A stretch of 15,901 nt of DNA from CAZGQY01 sp964528035 (GCA_964528035.1 CAZGQY010000094.1:1-15901), one strand, 5' to 3'; shown: positions 1-7,631, numbered from the stretch's first letter. The notes: generated from the sequence alone by a model not told the origin. Numbers and translations are program-made.

Positions 1-50
1 TAGGAGACAGCTAACTGACTGATTCTATTATGGATGGGGTGGTCGAATAT
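1..50. mobile_element. Possible insertion-sequence end (edge of window)
   Basis: Reading leftward, the DUF3391 reading frame ends at 51-53, and this 50 bp shows no match in any minus-strand frame to the HD-GYP sequence expected to follow. It contains GGGGTGGTCGAATATTTA (36-53), which resembles the repeated GGTGGTCG-type motifs I associate with ends of IS21-family elements. No partner inverted repeat, target duplication or transposase is visible because the window stops here. Genomic rearrangement or ordinary intergenic DNA are alternatives. Confidence 0.2.
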
Positions 51-539
51 TTACTGTTGAGATGTATATTCGTCTTTGTTTTTAATTTGTGTAAGCAGGA
101 TCATTGTGTTCGGGTTTTCCAGGATCCCGTCGACACAATCTTTCACTGCTGCTTTAGCCGCCGAGGTGTCGATGGCGTTGCCAAATCTTATATCCTCCAT
201 GGTTGATTTAACCAGATCATGGGTTCGATCGTAGCGTTGTGAATTTTGAGCGAAACTGTCCTCAAATGAAGACTTGAATACATAATTCTGACGCTTTTTT
301 GATTGGAATGTGGGTTTATTGCTTGAATGTTTTCGAGTACTTTTACCGGTATCAACATAGACATAGTCGCAAACACTTTGTACAGTGCTTACATCGTCCG
401 GGTTTTCCAGTGCGAATCCCTGTAGCAGGAATGGTGAATCTTCCCAGGGGCGATCCAGGTCGCAAACGAACATCCCGACTTCAAGTGCGTCGACATCCAC
501 TTTAACTCTGCGGGTGGAAGACAGGTATTTTTGATCCAT
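51..539 (-). pseudogene. DUF3391 domain protein, probably a C-terminally truncated HD-GYP phosphodiesterase
   Basis: The 162-residue product starts MDQKYLSSTRRVKVDVDALEVG and carries the DUF3391 signature (VGMFVCDLDRPWEDSPFLLQGF, residues about 22-43, then VCDYVYVDTG at about 56-65). In HD-GYP cyclic-di-GMP phosphodiesterases this domain is the N-terminal regulatory part. Here the frame runs through the usual linker and the NPNTMILLTQIKNKDEYTSQQ segment, which in intact relatives leads directly into the HD motif (roughly LKNKDEYTxxHS-NVC). It stops there, so the catalytic domain is entirely missing. No hydrolase residues remain, so it cannot act as a phosphodiesterase by itself. The ATG at 537-539 has no clear Shine-Dalgarno sequence. 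It could be a decaying gene or a retained stand-alone DUF3391 protein; the abrupt end at a conserved motif favours truncation. Confidence 0.7.
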
Positions 540-823
540 GGATTAGCTGCGCGTGTCTTTAGTATTAGGTACAGTTTTTGAAGTGGCATTGAGCCAAAAA
601 TGGCGAAGGGGTATGAGATTAAGTCTAGATGAATAGTTGTGTTTTTTGTGACTACCCAGAATAAATTTTACCGAGAGTGTAAGGCATTGATAATTAAAGC
701 TATCTAAATAGGAGTATTGAATCAGAGCTTAGACAGATGGTTTTATGCTTGCCAAACAATTAATGGTTTATATCCTGATCACCTAACTTTCTGAATAGAG
801 GTTCTTTTTTAAGGTTTATTAAT
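540..823. other. Intergenic region between divergent genes
   Basis: These 284 bp separate the leftward DUF3391 gene from the rightward small membrane protein gene and should contain promoters for both. The DNA is AT-rich. I found no convincing paired -35/-10 boxes, no coding frame and no strong hairpin. Confidence 0.5.
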
Positions 824-1006
824 GTGTCAATGAAAGTAATTAGTTATTTGTGTTTAATTCTGGTTTCCGGGGGAACCATAATTTATTTCGATAAAGATCC
901 CAGCAGTGTTCAATTGTTTGAATGGGTCTGCCTGGCGGTTATGGTTTGTGCTGCAGCGGCGTTAGTCAAAATTCTGGTGAAAGTGGAAAGAGAACAGAAG
1001 TGGTGA
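824..1006 (+). CDS. Small two-helix membrane protein, unknown function
   Basis: The product is about 60 residues. It has a hydrophobic stretch at about residues 3-21 (MKVISYLCLILVSGGTIIYF), a short acidic connector (DKDPSS), a second hydrophobic stretch at about 29-52, and a basic/charged end (KVEREQKW). That pattern suggests a helical hairpin in the inner membrane. The start is GTG at 824 or ATG at 830, six bases further in; AAGG at 811-814 and AGAGG at 797-801 are weak ribosome-binding candidates. I do not recognise a family. It reads in the same direction as the ammonium transporter, but a 385 bp gap makes an operon unlikely. Coding status is inferred from hydrophobicity and its position in otherwise empty DNA, so it remains moderately uncertain. 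Confidence 0.55.
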   Translation: MSMKVISYLCLILVSGGTIIYFDKDPSSVQLFEWVCLAVMVCAAAALVKILVKVEREQKW

Positions 1007-1391
1007 AGCTAGAGGAGGGTTTGTTCGATGAACGTGAGACATTGCTTAAATTATATTATTTAACGAGCAATGGCTTAGTGGAAAATATTCATTAGAAACA
1101 TAGTTTCACGAACCTCCCAAATATATACGCGCCAACTATTATATTTATTCTTTTTCATCACCAGAGATGCGTCGAACCCATGCGACTATCTGGCAGCGTG
1201 AATATATAGGATCTTACTGGGCTCAAAATGGCAGTTGAGGATCAGCCGATTTTTAAAGTATCAAAAATTTTTCTCAAGAAAACTTAGTCGTACGTTTAAT
1301 CGAGCCAAAATGAATTGAAAATGTGCGAGAATACTCGTTTAATGTGTAGTTGTAGAAATTAAAAAATATAATACATTCAGGTATTTTCCCG
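1007..1391. other. Leader/intergenic region upstream of the ammonium transporter
   Basis: These 385 bp contain no plausible gene. An imperfect hairpin (ATTGCTTAAAT paired with ATTTAACGAGCAAT, 1041-1071) lies just after the small membrane protein gene but has no following T-run, so it is a poor terminator. A perfect TATAAT hexamer occurs at 1367-1372, only 20 bp before the transporter ATG, without a convincing -35 box. CAGG at 1378-1381 is the likely Shine-Dalgarno sequence for the transporter. No good sigma-54 site is visible, although amt genes are often nitrogen-regulated. Confidence 0.4.
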
Positions 1392-3176
1392 ATGCAAAGT
1401 AAAAAAATTTATTTTTGGCTGACAGCCATTATTTTTACCGTGACCCTTTTTGACAGTTCCGCTTATGCTCAAACGAAACAGTCGAGGAAGCCGTCTAACA
1501 GTGTTCGCAAGGAAATAAGAACAATTAAAAAACGTGTGTCGGCAGTAGAATCGGGTGGTGCTGAACGTAAAACCTTGATTAAACGAATAGAATTGAAGTC
1601 TGACCTGAATGGGCGACAGATTGAAGAAAATACCACTTTGTCCAAGAAAAACCTAAAAATTCTAACAGAATTTGATAAAGGCCGAAATCTCAATACGGAA
1701 GGTCTTCAGATTCATGGAAGGTTACTCGACAAAATGAATCAACGGATACGAAAACAAGAAGAAATCAGCTCAATGAATCGTGAAAATACTGTAAAAATTC
1801 AAACGGCTGCCGGATTAAATAAAAATCACTTGAACCGATTTTGGATGCTGTTGGCGGCATTATTGGTTTTTTTCATGCAAGCAGGTTTTAAAGTCTACGA
1901 AGTGGGATTGGTTCGAATGAAAGACAGAAATTCGGTTGGAATTAAGAATCTACTCGACTGGATGGTTGTCGCTTTGATGTTCTATATCGTTGGTTTCGGT
2001 TTTATGTTCGGTGAATCATTACATGGGTTTATTGGTTTTAGTTTTTTTGCTGCGGAAGGAATTGAAGAAAGTACCAATGAGTTGGGTTATGAGTTTTTTC
2101 TTTTTGAGATTGCATTTGCGGCAACCGCAGCAACAATAGTTTCAGGGAGTTTGGCTATTCGTACGAAACTATTTAGCTATCTGATCCTGGCATTGGCAAT
2201 CGGTGGAATTATATATCCATTGTTTGGTCATTGGGCCTGGGGTTATAAATTTGTGCCAGAAAATCGCCCCTGGCTGGCTGAAATGGGTTTTTTGGATTAT
2301 TCGGGAGCGACTGTTGTTCATTCTGTAGGTGCCTGGATCGCATTGGTGGGTGCTTTTATGGTACGTCCCCGTTTGGGTAAATTCATAAATAGGGAGACCG
2401 GGCGTATTTCAATCCGCAATCGCGAAAATTTCAGGCCCTATGATTTGGGGTATTCTGTATTAGGGTTATTTATCTTGTGGGTTGGCTGGTGGGGATTTAA
2501 CGGTGGAAGTACGGTATTTGTAACAGGAAATGAAACCAACGCATTTACTAACACTCAAGCCCCTGCGATTATTTTAAATACATCGTTGGTTGGAGCGGCG
2601 TCAGGTCTGGTCGCTTTTATACATAGCTATTTTTTCCAGCATAGAAAAAATTTGTATGAGAAACTGATGGGCGGCACTCTGGCTGGTTTAGTTGCGATAA
2701 CGGGTTGTGCAGATGTTGTCAGTGTTTCTACGGCTGTTTTCATCGTAGCGCCGGTTGCCGGTATCCTGCATAATTTGGTGTACGACAGATTGAACGAACG
2801 GCCTGTATTTAATCGAATAATTGATGATCCTATTGGTGCGATAGCAGTGCATGGTCCCGCCGGTGTGTGGGGTACAATCTGTGTGGCATTCGGGGAATCT
2901 GAAAAGATTAGAGGAGCTCTGGGGCCATTTTATCAGGAAGGGTGGACGCGTCTGGGGCAAGTGGGTGACCAACTTTTAGGAATTGTAGTTTGTTTTGTAT
3001 ATACAGTAGTCTGCGCAGTTATGCTTTTTGGAATTCTACAAAAAACAATTGGTTTGGAAGTATCCTACGAAGAAGAAGCTGAGGGTGACATAATTGGCTT
3101 ACGCGATGATGAAAAATCTACTAATATTGGTTTAGCCGAAGTTCCACAAATTCAGGCCCAGGTCTTTGGCAAGTAA
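1392..3176 (+). CDS. amt: Ammonium transporter (Amt/Rh family) with periplasmic coiled-coil extension
   Basis: This 594-residue Amt-family channel moves ammonium/ammonia across the inner membrane. Compared with E. coli AmtB it keeps the Phe gate (F242, F369, equivalent to F107 and F215), the Trp of the recruitment site (W283), the structural Asp (D302 in LDYSGATVVH), the pore twin histidines (H310, H487) and the Ser after WWGFNGGS (S373). The oddity is the N-terminus: a signal peptide (about 1-26, ending SSAYA) is followed by a hydrophilic, heptad-like segment (about 28-147, rich in K, E, R, N and I/L). The Amt core begins near residue 148. Typical Amts are about 400-450 residues, so roughly 120 residues are extra. 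Because the Amt N-terminus faces the periplasm, the extension should be periplasmic. The C-terminal tail after about residue 558 is acidic. No glnK-type PII gene is adjacent. The family call is firm; the role of the extension is unknown. Confidence 0.95.
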   Translation: MQSKKIYFWLTAIIFTVTLFDSSAYAQTKQSRKPSNSVRKEIRTIKKRVSAVESGGAERKTLIKRIELKSDLNGRQIEENTTLSKKNLKILTEFDKGRNLNTEGLQIHGRLLDKMNQRIRKQEEISSMNRENTVKIQTAAGLNKNHLNRFWMLLAALLVFFMQAGFKVYEVGLVRMKDRNSVGIKNLLDWMVVALMFYIVGFGFMFGESLHGFIGFSFFAAEGIEESTNELGYEFFLFEIAFAATAATIVSGSLAIRTKLFSYLILALAIGGIIYPLFGHWAWGYKFVPENRPWLAEMGFLDYSGATVVHSVGAWIALVGAFMVRPRLGKFINRETGRISIRNRENFRPYDLGYSVLGLFILWVGWWGFNGGSTVFVTGNETNAFTNTQAPAIILNTSLVGAASGLVAFIHSYFFQHRKNLYEKLMGGTLAGLVAITGCADVVSVSTAVFIVAPVAGILHNLVYDRLNERPVFNRIIDDPIGAIAVHGPAGVWGTICVAFGESEKIRGALGPFYQEGWTRLGQVGDQLLGIVVCFVYTVVCAVMLFGILQKTIGLEVSYEEEAEGDIIGLRDDEKSTNIGLAEVPQIQAQVFGK

Positions 3177-3408
3177 AGTGTAGAATAGTTGAATTTTAGA
3201 AAACGATGAGTGTCTGGTAGGAAGCTGTCAGGAAATAAGGACTCGATGAGATTTTAATATGGGTTCTGATACTTGACAGTCTGTTGGATGGTTATGCAAA
3301 ACAAAAAGTGTTTATTCAGCGTGTTCAGTGGTTAGGGTGCATGCCTCTAATTAACCTCTTTGGAATGAAAGAAAAACCTAAGGCGCACTCATTTTCTATT
3401 GTATTGAG

Positions 3409-3747
3409 ATGGTGAGTCGTTTCGAATTAGATATGTACATTTATAGAATATCAATTAAAGGGCGGTACGGATGGAGAACTGTAACCGTTGAACAGTTTTT
3501 TAAAAAATTTACAATGGCCCGCCGGTTGAAGATGGTTTCTGATCCGTCTCTGTCGGTTTGCATTGATGAATTTGGAGAATTGATCCCGGCAGAAGATTCC
3601 AAACGTTTACTTGAAGAGTTGGAGGCGCATATGTGTGTGAGTGTCACGGATCTTGCCAAGTTTCTTCAGGTGTATCCGAATGAAGGGATGAATCGCGATA
3701 TTGTCGAACAAAAACTCACTGTAGTTATGAAAGACCAAGAAGGCTAG
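3409..3747 (+). CDS. Hypothetical protein, 112 residues
   Basis: I do not recognise this protein. It is soluble-looking, with mixed charge and no signal peptide or membrane segment. The N-terminal part is basic and strand-like (MYIYRISIKGRYGWRTVTVEQFF in outline) and the C-terminal part looks helical (KRLLEELEAHM, then VTDLAKFLQVYP). The ATG at 3409 has no clear Shine-Dalgarno sequence; ATG at 3433, nine codons in, is an alternative that would start at the more regular MYIYRIS. It lies 232 bp after the ammonium transporter, too far to assume co-transcription. Its TAG stop (3745-3747) is immediately followed by the left end of an inverted-repeat element, so the original C-terminus may have been changed by that insertion. 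Coding status rests on length and amino-acid composition. Confidence 0.6.
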   Translation: MVSRFELDMYIYRISIKGRYGWRTVTVEQFFKKFTMARRLKMVSDPSLSVCIDEFGELIPAEDSKRLLEELEAHMCVSVTDLAKFLQVYPNEGMNRDIVEQKLTVVMKDQEG

Positions 3748-3961
3748 GAGGCTGCCCGAAAATAGAAGTCGTCGCGAGGGAAGCTTGAGTGTATTTTATC
3801 GATAAAGAGAGGTGAATATCAGTCATCTTTAAAGCCAAATCCTTTGGCAACGTATTCGGAACCCGCAAGGATGAATTGCAGGGTGTAGTTTATCATCTTA
3901 ATCAGAAATATGAGCTAAAATCCACTTTTCTCCAGGAGGCTCTATTTTCTCGGATAGCCTC
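3748..3961. mobile_element. MITE-like element or degraded IS remnant with terminal inverted repeats
   Basis: The left end GAGGCTGCCCGAAAATAGA (3748-3766) matches the reverse complement of the right end, GAGGCTATCCGAGAAAATAGA (3961-3941), apart from two substitutions and a 2-base gap. The enclosed DNA is about 214 bp and holds no transposase. The right end also sits in a local hairpin: CCAGGAGGCT (3932-3941) against AGCCTCTTGG (3956-3965). No convincing target-site duplication is visible, so an old insertion or an internally deleted insertion sequence are both possible. A frame without an ATG (3816-3965) runs through it but has no recognisable product. Confidence 0.5.
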
Positions 3962-4193
3962 TTGGTAGTCAATACAACACTGACGCAATACCGGCTTCAT
4001 CGGACAGGTTCTCTGTCTTATTTCAGCTGGTTTGTACAATCTTGTTATGTTTCAAATTTATGGCGTTTAACGCCAAGTGTGATGAGATTGTGCTATTTTT
4101 AGTGTTAGTGGAATAGTATTCCTATCTGCGCCTCCCTGTATATCGGGGTCATTGGAAATTTCGCCTGAGATTACTCTGGATTTTTGACTAAAA
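3962..4193. other. Upstream region of the HDOD gene with two inverted repeats
   Basis: This is non-coding DNA in front of the HDOD/phosphatase pair. It contains two compact inverted repeats: TGGCGTTTAACGCCA at 4061-4075 (7-1-7, perfect arms) and GGAATAGTATTCC at 4110-4122 (6-1-6, perfect arms). Both could be operator half-site pairs. No convincing -35/-10 pair was found and no strong Shine-Dalgarno sequence precedes the ATG at 4194. Confidence 0.4.
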
Positions 4194-5183
4194 ATGAATT
4201 TAAATCTTGATCTCAACCAATTTGAGGTAAAGAAGCGCGACAGCAGCGATAAATCGAAAAAACTGTCCAGTTCGTTAAATTTAAGCCAACTAGATAGCTC
4301 TTCAAAACATCAAAGAAAACAGGAAGTTTTACTGGGAATCGAGCGCTTACCAACATTGCCGAAAGTGGTGCATGAGGTTATTCGGCTAACCAATGATTCG
4401 AAGTCTTGTGGAGATGATTTCGTGTCTCTATTCAGTAATGAGCAAACCTTGACTGCAAAAATGTTGCGTATGGTTAACTCACCCTTTTATGGATTTAGGT
4501 TTAAAGTGACAACAATACCCAAAGCTATTCGTATACTGGGTCATAAGTCACTAAGAAGCCTTGTTTTGGCTTCCTCTTGCAGTCGACTGTTTCAAACTGC
4601 GTCAGTTGAATATGGCTATCCTGAAAATGGTCTTTGGGTGCATTCTGTGACTGTGGCCCAGTTGGCAAGTTATCTGGCAAAAAACAGGATGAAATTTTCG
4701 GCAGATACGGCTGATGAACTGTTTGTCGTTGGTCTGTTACATGATATTGGGAAAATACTGCTGGCAAGGGAATTGAGCAAATATTCAGATGAATGCGTGA
4801 AGTTTATGGTCGATAGCGAGACACTGGACGTTACTGAAATGGAGCGCGAGGTTTTAGGGATTGATCATTGCGAAGTTGGAGGTGTTATCATCAGCCGCTG
4901 GAAGATAGGGTCGGCAATTGAAGACTTGATTAACAGTCACCATGGGCACCATCATGAAAATAAAAACTGCCGGGCAGCGCTTTATAGCGCAGTCCTGAGC
5001 TTTGCGGATTTTTTATGTGATGAAATGAAGGTGGGTATAGATAAAGATTGTCGTTGGGTTGATTCTATTCCTGATTCGTTGGTAGAAACTTTAGGGCTTG
5101 ATGACCAGGCATTAGAACAGATTCGCGAAGAAACACTGGTCATCATTGGCGAAACTGAAGAATTAATTGCAGCGATGAGGTAG
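4194..5183 (+). CDS. HDOD domain signalling protein
   Basis: The product has 329 residues. After a Ser/Lys/Asp-rich, probably disordered N-terminus (about 1-42), the HDOD domain begins at about residue 46 (GIERLPTLPKVVHEVI) and continues through LTAKMLRMVNSPFYG (87-100), the KAIRILG segment (110-116) and GLLHDIGKILL (180-190). HDOD domains are mostly non-catalytic relatives of HD phosphohydrolases found in bacterial signalling proteins. Here several HD-type positions survive (H150, H183-D184, H225, H249/H250), so residual metal binding cannot be excluded. No receiver domain or other output domain is attached. The gene is followed after only 5 bp by the PP2C phosphatase gene, whose ribosome-binding site overlaps this gene's stop region, so the two are very probably co-translated and act in the same pathway. 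Confidence 0.9.
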   Translation: MNLNLDLNQFEVKKRDSSDKSKKLSSSLNLSQLDSSSKHQRKQEVLLGIERLPTLPKVVHEVIRLTNDSKSCGDDFVSLFSNEQTLTAKMLRMVNSPFYGFRFKVTTIPKAIRILGHKSLRSLVLASSCSRLFQTASVEYGYPENGLWVHSVTVAQLASYLAKNRMKFSADTADELFVVGLLHDIGKILLARELSKYSDECVKFMVDSETLDVTEMEREVLGIDHCEVGGVIISRWKIGSAIEDLINSHHGHHHENKNCRAALYSAVLSFADFLCDEMKVGIDKDCRWVDSIPDSLVETLGLDDQALEQIREETLVIIGETEELIAAMR

Positions 5184-5188
5184 GGCTG

Positions 5189-6850
5189 GTGATCGAGCCA
5201 TATATCAACCGGATCCATAGCGCTATGGATAGCGATGCTTTGATTGGCCTTATCGCAGAATCACTTTTGCAGCTTAGAATCGGTGAGCAATTTGCTGTTT
5301 TGCTGGTAAATTCGGAGACTGGCGAATTTGATACTGCAGCAGTTCACAACATGAGCGATCATCAGGTCACTCAGTGTGCTCTGCGGATTCAAGCGAAATA
5401 TCCCTTTGACGGCGTCCAGTTAGTGAATGGCGGTGATGAGAATCCGGTACTCTGTGGCAATCTGGTTTTTCAGTCAAAACCTTATGGGGTTATGACAATC
5501 CCTATGCATTCAGAGAAAAGTAATTCCTCTATTCCAGATGGTGTGGAATATTTGCTACAAGCGATAGGGTCAGCTTTGGTCAAGTTGAAAATCTCCGAAG
5601 ATTTTAGCCGTAGCAATCAAGTTTTCAGGGTAAAAATCGAAGCAATTAACCGGATTGCGGAATTACTTAGAAATCGTCAGCTGGATCAATTATTAGCGTG
5701 TTTATTAGAAAGTTCTTTGGAAATAATGAATGCTGATGCCGGAGCGATTCTGCTTCGGGAAAAGGATGGTTCCCTGCAAAGCTATGTAGAGCTGGGTTTG
5801 CGGGAAGATATTGTCTTGGGGTTGCTTAATAACCAGGGAGGGCCATTCATCGAGCCCATTATGAAGCAGGCCAAGCCTGTCTTGATTCAAGATCTGAAGT
5901 CAGGGGGTGAGGTTGATTTAGCGACTTTGCCGGATAATTTGCAATCGATAATTTGCCTACCCCTTGCGACGCGTACAAATCAATTGGGTATTATCGTTAT
6001 TGTTAATACAGATAGCAGTTTTGAGATGGATGACTTTGAAGTGCTAAGTACGATCGGATTTTTGGCCTCGGTGGCGATCGAAAATGCCCGGCTTCGAATC
6101 GAGCAGGAAAAAGCAGATCGTGCTCAGGAGCAAATGAACCTGGCTCGTAAAATTCAGCAAAATATGCAGGCTAAGTGTATTCCGGAGGTGGCGGAATTCG
6201 AGATGGATGGATGGTGTATACCGTGCGATGAAACCTGTGGTGATTATTACGATTTTATAGAATGTCGGTCAGGACGGTTGGGTGTAATTGTTGGTGATGC
6301 TACTGGCCATGGTGTTGCGGCAGCGTTGACTATGGTTGCGGTGCGGGCGTCGTTATTGTCTATGCTGGATTTGGATTTTCCGTTGGCTGAGGTGTTTCGG
6401 CATGTCAATAACCGCATTGAGAGGGACGGCAATTCTGATCGATTTATGACGTTGTTTTGTGGTCTTTTAGATCCGCAGAAAAAAACCATGACATACTGTT
6501 CCGCGGGTCATGATAGTCCTCTGTTATACCGTCCACGCACAGATGAAATCATAGCGATGGAGCCAACAGGGATTCCCATTGGGATGTTGGCTGATTGGGA
6601 TTATGAACTGTGTGAAGATTTTCAGTTGGAAACAGGTGATATTTTAGTGATCGCGACAGATGGGGTTTGCGAGGCTTTTAATATGGAGGATGAAGTCTTT
6701 GGTATAGAAAGGTTTAAGGAGCTCTTACGGTCGGGGCGCGGAAAAAGTGCTGTCGAAATAAGCACGAGGATACAGAAAGCTGTATTGGATTTCATAAATC
6801 CGGCACCACGCTCTGATGATATCACCGTATCGGTGCTCGTTGTTAAGTAA
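5189..6850 (+). CDS. GAF-domain PP2C (SpoIIE/RsbU-type) serine phosphatase
   Basis: This 553-residue cytosolic protein has an N-terminal GAF-like region (about 12-135), a clearer second GAF domain (about 153-302, ending IGFLASVAIENARLR), a short coiled coil (about 300-328), and a C-terminal PP2C-type phosphatase domain (about 340-553). Metal-binding and catalytic signatures are present: GDYYDF (D352), VIVGDATGHG (D370), IATDG (D491) and RSDDITV (D543/D544). This family dephosphorylates phosphoserine proteins, typically anti-anti-sigma factors in partner-switching pathways. No STAS or anti-sigma kinase gene is in the window, so its substrate is encoded elsewhere. The GTG start at 5189 is preceded by a GAGG-TAGGG run overlapping the upstream stop; ATG at 5225 is an alternative. 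Co-expression with the HDOD protein links the two functionally. Confidence 0.92.
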   Translation: MIEPYINRIHSAMDSDALIGLIAESLLQLRIGEQFAVLLVNSETGEFDTAAVHNMSDHQVTQCALRIQAKYPFDGVQLVNGGDENPVLCGNLVFQSKPYGVMTIPMHSEKSNSSIPDGVEYLLQAIGSALVKLKISEDFSRSNQVFRVKIEAINRIAELLRNRQLDQLLACLLESSLEIMNADAGAILLREKDGSLQSYVELGLREDIVLGLLNNQGGPFIEPIMKQAKPVLIQDLKSGGEVDLATLPDNLQSIICLPLATRTNQLGIIVIVNTDSSFEMDDFEVLSTIGFLASVAIENARLRIEQEKADRAQEQMNLARKIQQNMQAKCIPEVAEFEMDGWCIPCDETCGDYYDFIECRSGRLGVIVGDATGHGVAAALTMVAVRASLLSMLDLDFPLAEVFRHVNNRIERDGNSDRFMTLFCGLLDPQKKTMTYCSAGHDSPLLYRPRTDEIIAMEPTGIPIGMLADWDYELCEDFQLETGDILVIATDGVCEAFNMEDEVFGIERFKELLRSGRGKSAVEISTRIQKAVLDFINPAPRSDDITVSVLVVK

Positions 6851-7090
6851 AATGCATAGTATTTAAGTGGTACAGGCTGCTATTTTTAGGTCCGCATTGG
6901 TTGTTGTCAGTACATGAGGCATGCAATACAAGTCAGTAATGATAAATTTGTGTACTGTAGGCTGGCCTGTGGATAAAGTTGTGGAAATCATTTTTATTTG
7001 TTGAAATATCAGGGCCCTTTTCGGGCTTGGGTGGTTTTTAGCTATCCTGGATAAAACGATATAAAATCATTAAAAAACAAAAGGTAATGA

Positions 7091-7108
7091 TGTATTATTA
7101 ATAATACA
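7091..7108. repeat. Perfect 18-bp palindrome
   Basis: TGTATTATTAATAATACA is identical to its own reverse complement. It resembles a symmetrical operator for a dimeric regulator, but no gene starts nearby on either strand. AT-richness raises the chance of random occurrence. Confidence 0.45.
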
Positions 7109-7471
7109 GATGAGGTATATATTGAAAGTCCCTGTGCTGTCATCTAGTTTTTTGTTCCCTGTTGATAAATGTAGGAACAGGATTACAAAATCAAATGAGC
7201 GCAATGAGTTGATAGCCACTTAAGTCGTGTTATCGTTTCAGGGCGGTTTTAAGTTTTTAAAGGATTGGTTCAATTGGTACGTGGGAGTGTTGCCCAAGAG
7301 TCCGGCAATTGTTAGGAAATTGCGATAATTAGACTTTGGATTATGCATCTCACAGTTGGCCTAAACATACCCTCATGTCATTCCTCCTCTTTTGTGACGA
7401 ATCTTAATTCGAATATCTATCTAAAAACTTCATCAACGTCGCTACGATAGCAGATTAGAGTAGCAACAATC

Positions 7472-7486
7472 TGTGAAATATTCACA
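7472..7486. repeat. Inverted repeat TGTGAA-ATA-TTCACA
   Basis: This is a 6-3-6 inverted repeat with perfect arms. It looks like a CRP/FNR-class site, but the spacing between TGTGA and TCACA is 5 rather than the 6 bases of the CRP consensus, and it lies downstream of both flanking genes. Function is unassigned. Confidence 0.3.
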
Positions 7487-7570
7487 TAGTTTGACGCAAA
7501 GTTGCTTATTGCGGGTTGGGTCGCTAAGGTTTTGGTGGGGGTAGGGATTTCCACAAGGATCAAAAACTAA

Positions 7571-7603
7571 AAAGCCTGCCTGGCGAGGTGCCAGGCAGGC
7601 TTT
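7571..7603 (-). terminator. Strong rho-independent terminator of the PEP-CTERM gene
   Basis: Fourteen perfectly paired bases (7571-7584 with 7590-7603, core GCCTGCCTGGC) enclose a 5-base loop. On the minus strand the stem is followed by TTAGTTTTTG, giving a U-rich tail. It lies 28 bp past the PEP-CTERM stop codon. The flanking AAA/TTT bases could also let it stop rightward transcripts. Confidence 0.93.
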
Positions 7604-7631
7604 AAAAGCTTTAAACTAATAAAGTCGTTAT

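Larger units (their letters stand above)
6851..7570. other. Long non-coding gap between convergent genes
   Basis: The 720 bp between the phosphatase stop and the PEP-CTERM terminator hold no plausible gene. A weak GC hairpin (GGGCCC-TTTTC-GGGCTT, about 7011-7026) may terminate the phosphatase transcript, although the following T-run is short and displaced. The region contains a perfect 18-bp palindrome (7091-7108) and an inverted repeat TGTGAAATATTCACA (7472-7486). Since both flanking genes point inward, these sites are not in obvious gene promoters and could belong to an unannotated small RNA. Confidence 0.4.

Noticed and set aside
1218..1233. TGGGCTCAAAATGGCA as a sigma-54 promoter for the ammonium transporter
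   Set aside because: Only the GG and GC spacing fits; the CAC of the -24 box and the first TT of the -12 box are mostly lost, and the leader would be about 150 bases. Too weak to report as a promoter.
2688..2972. 94-codon minus-strand frame inside the ammonium transporter
   Set aside because: It is antisense to strongly conserved Amt sequence and has no recognisable product.
3273..3298. TTGACA followed by TATGCA as a promoter for the 112-residue gene
   Set aside because: The -35 hexamer is perfect, but the spacing to the only -10-like hexamer is 14 bases, shorter than functional sigma-70 promoters normally use.
3816..3968. Fifty-codon open frame within the inverted-repeat element
   Set aside because: No ATG, GTG or TTG start at its beginning, no ribosome-binding site, and the translated sequence matches no family I know; possibly a transposase fragment but unsupported.
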